In this document: positions 1 through 8,239 of the stretch, in pieces
Layout of the letters: every line of letters begins with the position of its first letter
Position numbering within the stretch: the stretch's first letter is position 1
NCBI RefSeq assembly: GCF_000162755.2
Contig: NZ_JH413832.1
Location: 20,633 to 71,241, forward strand
Length of the DNA stretch: 50,609 nucleotides
Source: Legionella drancourtii LLAP12
GTDB taxonomy: Bacteria; Pseudomonadota; Gammaproteobacteria; Legionellales; Legionellaceae
Direction: 5' to 3'
Translations under genes and position numbers: made by a program
Notes under the pieces: generated by a model
Database searches by the model: none
What the model saw: the letters and a program-made list of their open reading frames with translations, nothing else
What the model was told of the DNA's origin: nothing

Positions 1-2
1 AA

Positions 3-138
3 AATTATAGAACTCGTGTTAGGGTGCTCTGTTGTTAACTGGTGAGTGCCCCCGTAATTGGGAAAGACCCAATTATAGAACTCGTGTTAGGGTGCTCTGT
101 TGTTAACTGGTGAGTGCCCCCGTAATTGGGAAAGACCC
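3..138. repeat. 68-bp tandem direct duplication
   Basis: Two identical 68-bp units lie head to tail at 3-70 and 71-138. At the unit junction the arms aattggg and cccaatt, separated by aaaga (56-74), make a 7-bp stem; the second unit ends without completing it. No coding frame is evident. The element lies just beyond the 3' end of tRNA-Phe. It may be a terminator/processing region that was duplicated, or part of a longer array cut by the window edge; only two bases precede the first copy. Confidence 0.9.
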
Positions 139-191
139 ACATTTTGGCTCTATTGATTTTGGAGCGCCACCATATAATTCATTGATTTACA

Positions 192-267
192 TGGTGGCCA
201 GAGACGGAATCGAACCGCCGACACGAGGATTTTCAATCCTCTGCTCTACCGACTGAGCTATCTGGCC
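192..267 (-). tRNA. tRNA-Phe (GAA)
   Basis: Read on the minus strand this is a 76-nt cloverleaf beginning GGCCAGA and ending with its complement TCTGGCC, followed by A and an encoded CCA. The D arm carries AGCTCAGTCGG, the anticodon stem GAGGA/TCCTC encloses loop TTGAAAA with anticodon GAA, and the T arm contains GGTTCGATTCC. The CCA end is encoded in the DNA (192-194). Confidence 0.97.
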
Positions 268-280
268 CCAATGGGGTGGT

Positions 281-309
281 ATTAAACTCCTATATGCGTT
301 TTGAGTCAA
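281..309 (-). promoter_or_regulatory. sigma-70 promoter of tRNA-Phe
   Basis: On the minus strand TTGACT (304-309) and TTTAAT (281-286) are separated by 17 bp, each matching the consensus at 5 of 6 positions. A GC-rich discriminator (accacccc) follows, typical of stringently controlled stable-RNA promoters, and the tRNA begins about 14 bp downstream of the -10. Confidence 0.7.
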
Positions 310-380
310 GCATTGATTGCATTTTTTTTTAAAATACTTGAATTTACTTGATAAATTGGTTGCTTAATTGTCAAAACGGT

Positions 381-647
381 TTAATTTGGAGTATATCCAG
401 AGGGTTTTTCTGAGCCTTCGCCGAAAAAAAACTTTTGCATTTCTTCTTTTAAAAATTCTCGCGACTTGGGTTCGAGTAAATTTAGACGGTATTCATTAAT
501 CAGCATGGTCTGATGGGATAACCACATTTCCCAGGCTTGTTGAGATACTTCATTAAAAATGCGTTCACCTAAGGCTCCGGGGAAGGGTTGTCTTGCCATG
601 CCCTCGGCATCTTGTTTTAATTTACAACAATGTACTATTCTGCTCAT
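381..647 (-). CDS. yggX: Fe(2+)-trafficking / oxidative damage protection protein YggX
   Basis: An 88-residue protein of the YggX family, small cytoplasmic proteins linked to Fe(II) handling and protection of iron-sulfur clusters from oxidants. The family N-terminus is clear: [10 protein letters not shown], followed by [13 protein letters not shown] and the [20 protein letters not shown] helix. Length is normal for the family (about 90). The start has an AGAGG ribosome binding site 6-7 bp upstream. The family's partner MutY is not in this window; the gene stands alone between tRNA-Phe and the PilZ gene, transcribed in the same direction as both. Confidence 0.95.
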   Translation of the reverse strand: MSRIVHCCKLKQDAEGMARQPFPGALGERIFNEVSQQAWEMWLSHQTMLINEYRLNLLEPKSREFLKEEMQKFFFGEGSEKPSGYTPN

Positions 648-728
648 CGATTACCTCTTTAGTGCGTGCATCAAAAATAGTACATAGTTTACGAGTTATT
701 TAGCAATTATGTAACCATGTCTCAGACA

Positions 729-1286
729 TTAGTCAGAGCGAGTTTTTACCTGGCCCAATAAAATATGCTGGGAAAGGATTTGTTCTTGTTCATCGGTCAA
801 ACCGTTAAAGGCAACTGCCGTACGGTAATGATGTTCGCTTTGATATTGGCTATAAACTACAGTCGCTTCCAAAATAATGGGGATCATTTTAGGTTTGGTA
901 TAAATGACCATTTTTAAATTGGTTTTTTCCTTAATAAGCTCCATTGTTTTAAATGCCATGCCGCCTAAACTAATATTTACCTTGCGCATTTGAATGGTAT
1001 TGGTCATGAGCATTTGTCGCGACAAATAGTCTATTTTGGTGTTGAGCAAATTTAAGTAATGCGCTAAAGCGGGATCTTTTAGAGCTATGGCTTGAGTTAG
1101 CTCGGCTAATTCATAGTCAATGTTTTGAAAATAGTGTGATGCTTCTAGATATCGTTGGCCATTTTTTCCCAGTAATTCATCCACTACTGCTCTATCAGAG
1201 CACATTTCTCCTGGTTCCATAACGCGATAATTAAAATATAAATAATCTTCGATACGAAAATGTTGGCGTCTTTCATGTATTGGCAT
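729..1286 (-). CDS. PilZ-domain protein with a helical insertion
   Basis: A 185-residue cytoplasmic protein. Near the N-terminus RRQHFR (residues 6-11) fits the RxxxR motif of PilZ c-di-GMP-binding domains, and NISLGG (about residues 104-109) fits their [D/N]xSxxG motif. The two are normally about 20-30 residues apart; here about 90 residues separate them, mostly predicted helix (roughly 30-98). This resembles the known atypical PilZ proteins that oligomerise through inserted helices. A CGGAG ribosome binding site precedes the ATG by 6 bp. The gene follows a small hypothetical after a 19-bp gap, so the two are probably cotranscribed. c-di-GMP binding is likely but not proven; the protein may act by oligomerising. 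Confidence 0.8.
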   Translation of the reverse strand: MPIHERRQHFRIEDYLYFNYRVMEPGEMCSDRAVVDELLGKNGQRYLEASHYFQNIDYELAELTQAIALKDPALAHYLNLLNTKIDYLSRQMLMTNTIQMRKVNISLGGMAFKTMELIKEKTNLKMVIYTKPKMIPIILEATVVYSQYQSEHHYRTAVAFNGLTDEQEQILSQHILLGQVKTRSD

Positions 1287-1305
1287 AATAACTCCGTTTA
1301 TCTAA

Positions 1306-1605
1306 TTATCTTCCCGTTGCACACCCGGGGTAGCTATTGGTTACAGTTATCCCTTCTTGTAGCGGCTCAAGTGCCATTACGGTGGTTGGGGGCGGTACAG
1401 TTCTAGTTACTTCTGCTTGATCTATCAGCGCATTATATTCCTCTGACCACTCATCTTCCAGCTCGGCTAATAGATTAATCAAACTTAATCTATCTTCTTG
1501 AGCGTGTAGTACACGTAATTGAACAGGTATGGGGGCAATTTTAAATTGACGCTGCGTTTCTTTTAGATAGCGTTTTATAATCGGCTTCTTTTGTGCTAGG
1601 TCCAT
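1306..1605 (-). CDS. Small hypothetical protein upstream of the PilZ gene
   Basis: A 99-residue protein of unknown function. I place the start at the ATG at 1605 (MDLAQKKPIIKRY), which has a GAGGA box about 8 bp upstream; a longer frame would need a TTG at 1629. The sequence is soluble, with a basic N-terminal helix, an acidic middle (ELEDEWSEEY) and a proline-rich stretch VPPPTT followed by a polar tail. No signal peptide, membrane segment or catalytic motif is visible. It is the first gene of a probable two-gene operon with the PilZ protein, which suggests, without proof, a link to c-di-GMP or surface regulation. Confidence 0.6.
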   Translation of the reverse strand: MDLAQKKPIIKRYLKETQRQFKIAPIPVQLRVLHAQEDRLSLINLLAELEDEWSEEYNALIDQAEVTRTVPPPTTVMALEPLQEGITVTNSYPGCATGR

Positions 1606-1757
1606 TAGCCATTCCTCAAAAAAAAACAACTAAACTTATGTTTAAATATAGACAAATTTTGTACTAGTGGGAAGAAAAATAAATGTGAAGAAGGCATATT
1701 TGAGAAATAATTGGCACATTTATTTAATGATAGAAGCCCATCCTTGAGCTTTTTCAT

Positions 1758-4289
1758 TTATTTCAAGGGACTCGGAGTCTTTGATGTTTTTTGTTGCTCT
1801 TGTTTCATTGATGGTGGGGTTGCAAAAAAACTTGCCCCATGTTCTCCCTTATTAATCAGGTCATGGAGAATGCCTACCTCTCCTATACGCCATGAACCAT
1901 ATCTTACGCCTTTTTTCATTGGCTTCTCTTCAGGGAATTGCGGACCATTCTTCTTGGCTTCTGCAAAGAATTTTTGTGCGCTTTGAGCAATTTTAGACGC
2001 CTTATTAATTTTCTTATTCTTGGCAAAAGTGGCTGGTGTTTTCGGAGTTTCATCGTCTTGCTCGGTAGTCTTATAAACTACAGTACCTGAGGGCGATTCT
2101 GAAACCTTATCTTTTTTAATTACTACAGTACCTGAGGGGGATTCCGAATCTTCATCTTTTTTGATATAAACTACGGAGCCAGTCGGTGACTCGGAATCTT
2201 TATCGGCTCCTGTATAAACTACAGAACCACTAGGTGATTCGGAATCGGTTTTAGTTTGAACACTTTTTGTTTCGTCTTTTGTCCTATCTTCCGGAGATTG
2301 TTGAAATTTCTCGGGGGTGATCTCTTCTAAATGAACGTTTAGAAATTCAGTTAAATGCTCTAATTTAACTGGGCCAAAGCTTTCCATTTCGAGCGGTGCC
2401 AAGAAATCAAGTTGGTGAAAATGAGATAAAAATTCTGGTTCTTTAAAATCTACAATTTTTAGTTCGGAAGCGTCAGTTACCTGAGCAACATTAAAAAAAC
2501 TAAAGGATAAATAATAAGCTAATTTTCTGTACCAGGGGGCTTTTGCCCAATTTTGATTTGCTAGCTCCTGTTCCATTTTGTCGGTAAATCGTGTCCAATA
2601 TTCCTTGGAGCATTCGTTATAACATTTGCTGGCTAGTTTTTCAGCAAACCAAGCCAACCGCGGTTCTTGCGGAACTCGAGTGGATATGGACATAAACATA
2701 GGATTTGCTTTAGCTAGAAAATCAGCACCTTTGAGTCCTTGTTCGTTCCTAATGAGGGCTTGGACTTGCTCTATTTCTGTATTAATTTCAGGCGATATGG
2801 GGTGAAGCTCCTGAAGTTTGGTGTAGAAATTAGGGGGCGATTGAATAATATACGGAATTAATTGTTGGAATTTTTCGATTGAAAGTCGTTTTCCTTCTTC
2901 TTCATGGGTCATTTCACGAATGATTAACGCAATATTGGTAACTTGAGCTGAAGGCTTTTTAGTAAAGGAGGAAATATTAGCATGAGGATGCCAATATTCT
3001 TCTTTCTTTTCATCAAATAGGCTTAGGAGCATGAATTCTTTTAGAGCCATACCAATTTCATAAGCCATGAATTGTTCCATGTCAAAGCGAACCTTCCCGG
3101 CTATTGGCAAATAGCCATCCTGCTCCTCGTTGAGGCAATCTTTATATTGTGGTGGCGCATAATGCGGCGTTGAACGGATTTTGCTGGCCAAAGGATTAGG
3201 ATCATGAAGAAAGGTTTTGCGATCGCAAACTAATATTTTTTCCTTATCAACTAAGAAATTACTTAATTTCATATCTGGATGGTAGGCCCCTGCTTTTTTT
3301 AATTTAATACAAAAATCATTAATTTGCTTAAAGTAATGTTTCAGAGCACCGACAATTTTATCTTCAGGGCTTCCTTTTAAGCTTCGGGCAACACTACGTA
3401 AATCACCTTGCCTTGCAAGTTGACCTAAAACAAGGGGTTTATAGACAACATCGCCATCTTTTTCTTCTTTGAATTCTATCATAAAGACAATGGCATCATC
3501 ACTAAAATAGTCATGCGCTACTTCATGGGCATGGAGTTTTTGTTCCTCACTTAAGTCACCGCGATCTTCGACGCGAACAACGAGTTTCTCTTCGAGTCCC
3601 TTCATTTTAAATGTAAAGTTAAAATTATTGATATGCTTTTTACCTAAACGTTCTGTTAAGTAGGCAGATGTTTTTTCATCAGTATAGCCCTTGAGCGCAT
3701 TAATTTTACGGCGTGCTAAATTTAAAATCTTTTCATGTCGTTCGATAATATCTTTATATCTCTTGTGTGTTGCTGCGATCTGGCTTATTTCATGAGATAT
3801 CGCAAGGTATTGTTTTTGAGCCAGAGCTAATTCTGTTTGCTCCTCTTTAAAACTAACTGTTTTTTCGAGTAGCTCATCACGCTGCTGCATTAACAGATAG
3901 ATGCGTTTCTCATCTTCTTGTGGTTCTTTTTCAGGAAGGAGCTCATCTTGCGATTTATCGGATTTCAGTTCATCTGCGGGTAGCGGCTTATCGTGTACAT
4001 GCTTTGCCACGGCCTTGGCAAATTGTACGCCTTTTAAAAAGAATGATGCATCAGGATTAATACCATAATAGGCTAAAAGTGATTGCCAGCTTCCTTTTTT
4101 GTCTGCTTTTGATTGGATCCAATTAAATAGGAATGTATCGTAGGTGGTTTGGTTTAACGCGTAATTGATTTTTTGCAGATAAAATAATCGGTTCGCGTGA
4201 TCCTCTTCAGCGCAGCTATTAAATCGATCAATAAGTGTTTTAAGCTTAGAGCGATTATATACCGGAAAAGGATTGTTAAGTAATGCCAT
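1758..4289 (-). CDS. Protein-kinase-like protein, candidate Dot/Icm effector
   Basis: An 843-residue protein. Residues about 110-195 form a long charged coiled coil. A kinase-like fold follows: HPDMKLSNFL (337-346) fits the HxDxKxxN catalytic loop, VCDRK (about 354-358) takes the place of the DFG metal-binding motif, and TPHYAPPQ fits the activation-segment APE region. The strand that should carry the VAIK lysine reads LVVRVED, with Arg. Residues about 683-742 hold four imperfect copies of SESP(S/T)GxVVxxxxD, followed by a lysine-rich tail. The ATG at 4289 has GGAG 6 bp upstream; a TTG four codons earlier is less likely. It is monocistronic with AT-rich flanks. From memory, L. pneumophila has the effector kinase LegK7 in this general area (lpg1924); whether this is its relative is a guess. 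Secretion is inferred from architecture only. Confidence 0.72.
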   Translation of the reverse strand: MALLNNPFPVYNRSKLKTLIDRFNSCAEEDHANRLFYLQKINYALNQTTYDTFLFNWIQSKADKKGSWQSLLAYYGINPDASFFLKGVQFAKAVAKHVHDKPLPADELKSDKSQDELLPEKEPQEDEKRIYLLMQQRDELLEKTVSFKEEQTELALAQKQYLAISHEISQIAATHKRYKDIIERHEKILNLARRKINALKGYTDEKTSAYLTERLGKKHINNFNFTFKMKGLEEKLVVRVEDRGDLSEEQKLHAHEVAHDYFSDDAIVFMIEFKEEKDGDVVYKPLVLGQLARQGDLRSVARSLKGSPEDKIVGALKHYFKQINDFCIKLKKAGAYHPDMKLSNFLVDKEKILVCDRKTFLHDPNPLASKIRSTPHYAPPQYKDCLNEEQDGYLPIAGKVRFDMEQFMAYEIGMALKEFMLLSLFDEKKEEYWHPHANISSFTKKPSAQVTNIALIIREMTHEEEGKRLSIEKFQQLIPYIIQSPPNFYTKLQELHPISPEINTEIEQVQALIRNEQGLKGADFLAKANPMFMSISTRVPQEPRLAWFAEKLASKCYNECSKEYWTRFTDKMEQELANQNWAKAPWYRKLAYYLSFSFFNVAQVTDASELKIVDFKEPEFLSHFHQLDFLAPLEMESFGPVKLEHLTEFLNVHLEEITPEKFQQSPEDRTKDETKSVQTKTDSESPSGSVVYTGADKDSESPTGSVVYIKKDEDSESPSGTVVIKKDKVSESPSGTVVYKTTEQDDETPKTPATFAKNKKINKASKIAQSAQKFFAEAKKNGPQFPEEKPMKKGVRYGSWRIGEVGILHDLINKGEHGASFFATPPSMKQEQQKTSKTPSPLK
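2064..2243 (-). repeat. Four tandem ~15-residue SESPSG-VVY coding repeats
   Basis: Within the kinase-like gene, four imperfect in-frame units of SESP(S/T)GxVVY plus a short charged linker follow each other, visible in the DNA as recurring (cctga/ccact)gg...gattc(g/t)gaa blocks. Each unit has a Ser-Pro site in an acidic setting. These could be phosphoacceptor or short binding motifs; unit number may vary between strains. Confidence 0.8.
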
Positions 4290-4556
4290 GGGGTGCTCCA
4301 ATACAAACTGAAAGGATATTAAAATTAGTTACAAAATGTTTTTAAATTGAACCAATGAAAAAATTGGGTAAAAATAACACATGGTGGTTTATTTTTCAAG
4401 CTATTTACCCTGTCTTTGGGTTGATTAATCGCACATAATGTTAAATTATTCACTATTGAGTTAATTTAGATAATAACGAACCAAATACTATCTTCATTGG
4501 TCTGTTTTATGCTTTAATACCCTACATCTTCCTTGTCTAAAATTGAAAGGTTTATC

Positions 4557-4886
4557 ATGACTTTTGTAGTAACAGAAAGTTGTATTCGTTGTAAATACAC
4601 AGATTGCGTTGAAGTATGTCCCGTAGATTGTTTTTATGAAGGACCTAATTTTTTAGTTATTCATCCTGACGAGTGCATTGATTGCGCTTTATGCGAACCG
4701 GAGTGCCCGGTAAATGCAATTGTCTCTGAAGATGATTTAACCGACGAGCAGCAGCAATTTAAGGAATTAAATGCTGAACTTGCTCAAAAATGGTCTAATA
4801 TCACGGCTAAAAAAGATGCGCCACCTGATGCGAAAGATTGGGAAGACGTGAAGGACAAACTCCAATATTTGCAGAAAGAGTGGTAG
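4557..4886 (+). CDS. fdxA: 7Fe ferredoxin FdxA
   Basis: A 109-residue [3Fe-4S][4Fe-4S] ferredoxin. The N-terminal [14 protein letters not shown] holds one cluster set and [12 protein letters not shown] the other, with the usual [14 protein letters not shown] linker; the acidic C-terminal extension matches the Azotobacter FdI-like family of about 107 residues. I use the ATG at 4557 (MTFVVTESC), preceded by GAAAGG, rather than an upstream TTG at 4533. The 3' end overlaps the start of the helicase gene, so the two are probably translationally coupled. It carries electrons to unidentified cytosolic partners; the next gene encodes an Fe-S helicase. Confidence 0.96.
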   Translation: MTFVVTESCIRCKYTDCVEVCPVDCFYEGPNFLVIHPDECIDCALCEPECPVNAIVSEDDLTDEQQQFKELNAELAQKWSNITAKKDAPPDAKDWEDVKDKLQYLQKEW

Positions 4887-6838
4887 AAATCACCGCACTA
4901 GCAGAATCATGTCGACGTATTCTTAGTGAAAAAGGCCGGCTCTCTACTGCTATTCCTGGATTTGCTCCACGTGCGCCCCAATCAGATTTAGCTGAAGCAA
5001 TTGCTACAGCAATTGAGGAAAAATCAACCTTAGTTGCGGAAGCAGGGACTGGCACCGGTAAGACTTTTGCTTATTTGTTGCCTTGCCTTTTAAGCGGAAA
5101 GAAGGCACTGATTTCCACCGCCACAAAAACATTGCAAGATCAACTTTATCAAAAAGATTTACCTACCTTAGTACGTGCTTTAGGTTTGTCGGCGCGTATA
5201 CAAAATTTAAAAGGCCGGGCTAATTATATTTGCCAGCATCGCGTGGAATTACATGCTGAAGAAGGTCAATTTCAAAGTCCTCAATGTGCCCATGAAGTGG
5301 CGCATGTCCGTAGCAAATTATCACAAATGAAATCAGGTGATCGCTCCGAATTACCGGAACTTAGTGAAGACTCTCAGGTTTGGCCTTATGTGACCTCAAC
5401 AGTTGATAATTGCCTGGGAGCTGAGTGTCCAAGTTACGAAACCTGCTTTTTAGTTAAAGCACGTAAGCGCGCGATGGAGGCGGATGTGGTGGTGATTAAC
5501 CATCATTTGTTCTTTGCTGATTCACGCTTGAAAGAAGAAGGGTTTGGCGAGTTATTGCCGGGTGTGGATGTGGTTATTTTTGATGAGGCACACCAACTTG
5601 CGGAAATAGCGACTCATTTTAATGGCGATCGGGTGAGCACGCGCCAATTTCGTGATTTGGTTGATGACATCATTAATGAATGGCCTAGTCTGGATTTGGC
5701 CAATCAGCCTTTAAAAGCCTTAAGTCATAAAGCGGATAAGCTTATGGATGAATTATTGAATAGTTTATCTCTCTTTGATGAGCGAATTAGCTGGGATGAG
5801 GTGCGTCGTAATAAAACGTTCATGAAAATTTGGGATGATTGGCTGAATTTACACGATGAACTTGTACAATGTTTTGCTGAAGAACATCTTGCTGAAGTTC
5901 CTGGTCTTTTACGTTGTAAGGAGCGTTTGGATGAATTTGCTAAAAACCTCTTATTTTTCACTCAAGATAATAATGAAACTATTCGTTGGTTAGAACGCTT
6001 TAAACATACTTTGATTTTTCACGCGACGCCTTATGTTGTTGCTGAATCGTTTAGTGAGCTGCTAAAACGACAAGCCAGCGCTTATGTCTTTACGTCAGCA
6101 ACCTTGACCATGGCTGATTCGTTTGATTGTTTTTGTAAACCTTTAGGACTTAATGAGGCCAAGACTTTGCTGTTGCCTAGTCCTTTCGATTACCAACAAC
6201 AAGCTTTACTTTATTTGCCGCGTGGCTTACCCGACCCCAAGGATCAGGCTTATTATGAATTATTGCTAAAGCGAGTCGTGCCAATAATCGAAGCGTTTGG
6301 TGGACGTTGCTTCTTTCTTTTTACCAGTCATAAAGCGTTGAAACAGGTTGCCCAAATGATGGGGGCTATTTTAAACTACCCCTTATTAATTCAAGGAAGT
6401 GAAGCCAAACCCATCCTGCTGGAGCGTTTCCGGCAATTAGGTAATGCGGTTTTATTAGGTACGGCGACCTTTTGGGAAGGGGTGGATGTTAAAGGGGAGG
6501 CACTTTCTTGCGTTATTATTGATAAATTGCCTTTTTCCAGTCCAGCTGATCCGGTAACACGTGGTAAAATGGCTTATTTAAAGGAAAAAGGTTTATCAGG
6601 TTTTGATGAATTATCTTTACCTAATGCCGTAATTGCCTTAAAACAAGGGGTAGGGCGCTTAATTCGTGATAATACGGATAAAGGCGTATTGATTATCGCA
6701 GATCCTCGTCTTACCAGTAGAGAATATGGCCAACGTATATTGGCCAGTTTACCGAAATTACCAAAAACCCGTGATGAAGGGACTGTTTTAAAATTTATTA
6801 GAGAGTTGGCACTGGATTATGAACCTGTTAGCGATTGA
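4880..6838 (+). CDS. yoaA: DinG/YoaA-family Fe-S ATP-dependent DNA helicase
   Basis: About 652 residues, XPD-like superfamily 2 helicase. Visible motifs: Walker A GTGTGKT (about 56-62), four cluster cysteines arranged as in DinG (one near residue 118, then C-x4-C-x5-C in [13 protein letters not shown]), NHHLFF, Walker [18 protein letters not shown] and QGVGRLIR (motif VI). The length fits YoaA (636) better than DinG (716), so YoaA is the better name; YoaA works with the polymerase clamp-loader subunit chi in damage tolerance. The likely start is GTG 4880, inside the fdxA end; a TTG at 4838 is also open. The 3' end overlaps tsaB by 20 bp. Confidence 0.9.
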   Translation: MVEITALAESCRRILSEKGRLSTAIPGFAPRAPQSDLAEAIATAIEEKSTLVAEAGTGTGKTFAYLLPCLLSGKKALISTATKTLQDQLYQKDLPTLVRALGLSARIQNLKGRANYICQHRVELHAEEGQFQSPQCAHEVAHVRSKLSQMKSGDRSELPELSEDSQVWPYVTSTVDNCLGAECPSYETCFLVKARKRAMEADVVVINHHLFFADSRLKEEGFGELLPGVDVVIFDEAHQLAEIATHFNGDRVSTRQFRDLVDDIINEWPSLDLANQPLKALSHKADKLMDELLNSLSLFDERISWDEVRRNKTFMKIWDDWLNLHDELVQCFAEEHLAEVPGLLRCKERLDEFAKNLLFFTQDNNETIRWLERFKHTLIFHATPYVVAESFSELLKRQASAYVFTSATLTMADSFDCFCKPLGLNEAKTLLLPSPFDYQQQALLYLPRGLPDPKDQAYYELLLKRVVPIIEAFGGRCFFLFTSHKALKQVAQMMGAILNYPLLIQGSEAKPILLERFRQLGNAVLLGTATFWEGVDVKGEALSCVIIDKLPFSSPADPVTRGKMAYLKEKGLSGFDELSLPNAVIALKQGVGRLIRDNTDKGVLIIADPRLTSREYGQRILASLPKLPKTRDEGTVLKFIRELALDYEPVSD

Positions 6839-7484
6839 TACATCTACTGAACTAGCCAGTGTGGCTTTATTGCGTGGCGAAGAACTGTTTTGTAAAGAAC
6901 AGGGAAGCCAAAGAACGCACGCACAATTTTTGTTGCCAATGATTGATGCGTTAATGCTAGAAGCAAGCATGCCGATGAATCAACTTGATGCGGTTGTTTT
7001 TGGTTGTGGTCCAGGAAGCTTTACCGGATTACGTATTGCCTGCAGTGTTGCCAAAGGTTTGGCTTATGCTCATGATTTAGATTTGATTCCTGTAAGTAGC
7101 CTGTCTGCCATCGCTTGGGCCGCTCGAAAGCAGGCAGCGAGTGCTGATTTACCATTATTGGCTGTATTGGATGCGCGCATGCATGAAATGTATTGGGCTT
7201 ATTATCCACCGGGGCAATTTAGTGCTGAAGAACGCGTTAATGCGGTAGCCGATATTTCTTTAGCGAATACTCAACCGATAATACTTGCTGGCGCTGGTAT
7301 CGAGGAGTATTGGGCTGATTTTCCTGAGGCAATAAAATCACAAATAAGTATTCAGTTACCTATCTATCCCAGCGCAGTGGCAATGATTGAACTCGCGAGA
7401 GTCACCGGAATACAACCCGTTTCAGTTGCAGACGCACAGCCGGTATATGTGCGTAATCAAGTAACATATGATAAAAAGTTATAA
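6819..7484 (+). CDS. tsaB: tRNA threonylcarbamoyladenosine biosynthesis protein TsaB
   Basis: A 221-residue protein of the ASKHA fold, the scaffold partner of TsaD in making t6A at position 37 of ANN-decoding tRNAs. The N-terminus [17 protein letters not shown] and the segment [20 protein letters not shown] are family signatures. Length is close to E. coli TsaB (231). The ATG lies inside the 3' end of the helicase gene (20-bp overlap), so translation is coupled; no separate promoter is expected. It is followed 20 bp later by a Trm112-like gene. Confidence 0.95.
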   Translation: MNLLAIDTSTELASVALLRGEELFCKEQGSQRTHAQFLLPMIDALMLEASMPMNQLDAVVFGCGPGSFTGLRIACSVAKGLAYAHDLDLIPVSSLSAIAWAARKQAASADLPLLAVLDARMHEMYWAYYPPGQFSAEERVNAVADISLANTQPIILAGAGIEEYWADFPEAIKSQISIQLPIYPSAVAMIELARVTGIQPVSVADAQPVYVRNQVTYDKKL

Positions 7485-7504
7485 TTGAGCTTCAGGAGAT
7501 TTTT

Positions 7505-7684
7505 GTGGATAAACGATTATTGGAACTATTGGTGTGTCCTTTATGTAAAGGAAAATTAATCATTAAAAAGCAAGAGCTTATCTGTAAATTTGATCGCTTG
7601 GCTTTTCCGATACATGATGGTATTCCGGTGATGCTAGAGCATGAAGCTCGGGTTATTTCTTTGGAAGAAAAGGATAAATTGTAG
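7505..7684 (+). CDS. ycaR: Trm112-like UPF0434 small zinc-ribbon-type protein (YcaR)
   Basis: A 59-residue protein starting at GTG 7505, with AGGAG 8 bp upstream. It begins [18 protein letters not shown], with the CPxCK pair, and contains a third Cys ([11 protein letters not shown]) and the DGIPVML segment typical of YcaR/Trm112-like proteins. In other organisms Trm112 proteins activate methyltransferases; the bacterial role is not settled. It closes the fdxA-yoaA-tsaB string, 20 bp after tsaB. Confidence 0.9.
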   Translation: MDKRLLELLVCPLCKGKLIIKKQELICKFDRLAFPIHDGIPVMLEHEARVISLEEKDKL

Positions 7685-7923
7685 TTTTAAGGGATCTTTA
7701 GTTTGAGTCTATGTTGAGAATGAAATGAAGTAGGGGAGCTGTGCAGGAAGGTACGAAATTTCCCATGCCCCCTTACAGACTCGATTGCAGCTTCTAAATT
7801 TATACTGCTAGTCGTGTAATCATCGTAATATTTTCACCCCAGCTTTTCTTTAAAGCATAATGTTAGCGATCTAAATTTTGGTCATCTATGGAACTGATCT
7901 TGCCTCGAAATTCCGGATACCAA

Positions 7924-8094
7924 TCACTCAAATTCATCTGCTGTCTCATATCCCAGAGCTGAATGTAGCCGCTGACGATTATAAAACACGTCAATGTAAT
8001 CGAATACAAGCACTTGAGTTTCTGCTCTGGTGGGCTTTAAAGGGGGGCGATAATGCGCGAATTCTTTGTTTCTTGCCCTGCTTTCTTGTGTTTT
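7924..8094 (-). pseudogene. IS3-family transposase (OrfB) C-terminal remnant
   Basis: The minus strand encodes KPTRAETQVLVFDYIDVF followed directly by YNRQRLHSALGYETADEFE and a stop at 7924-7926. This is the C-terminal end of the rve/DDE integrase domain of IS3-group OrfB proteins. Upstream of the first Lys the frame reads only poorly like the family and stops at 8095, so the rest of the transposase is gone. I see no intact terminal repeats. The remainder of 7685-8239 shows no other gene. Confidence 0.85.
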
Positions 8095-8239
8095 TCATTC
8101 TTAAGTGATTTAATTGCCGCCTTATTTTTTGAGTGTTCTTTGGGCATAATTAAAGATTTATTTTAGATTATACCCTGTGATTTCAACAGGAAATTATAAA
8201 GAGGCATCAGATTCAATTGCAGTACAAGGAATTTTGTAT

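Noticed and set aside
1711-1986. 91-residue plus-strand frame
   Set aside because: It is antisense to the kinase-like gene and has no ribosome site.
7878-8108. 76-residue plus-strand frame
   Set aside because: It is antisense to the IS3 transposase remnant, whose minus-strand reading is a clear family match.
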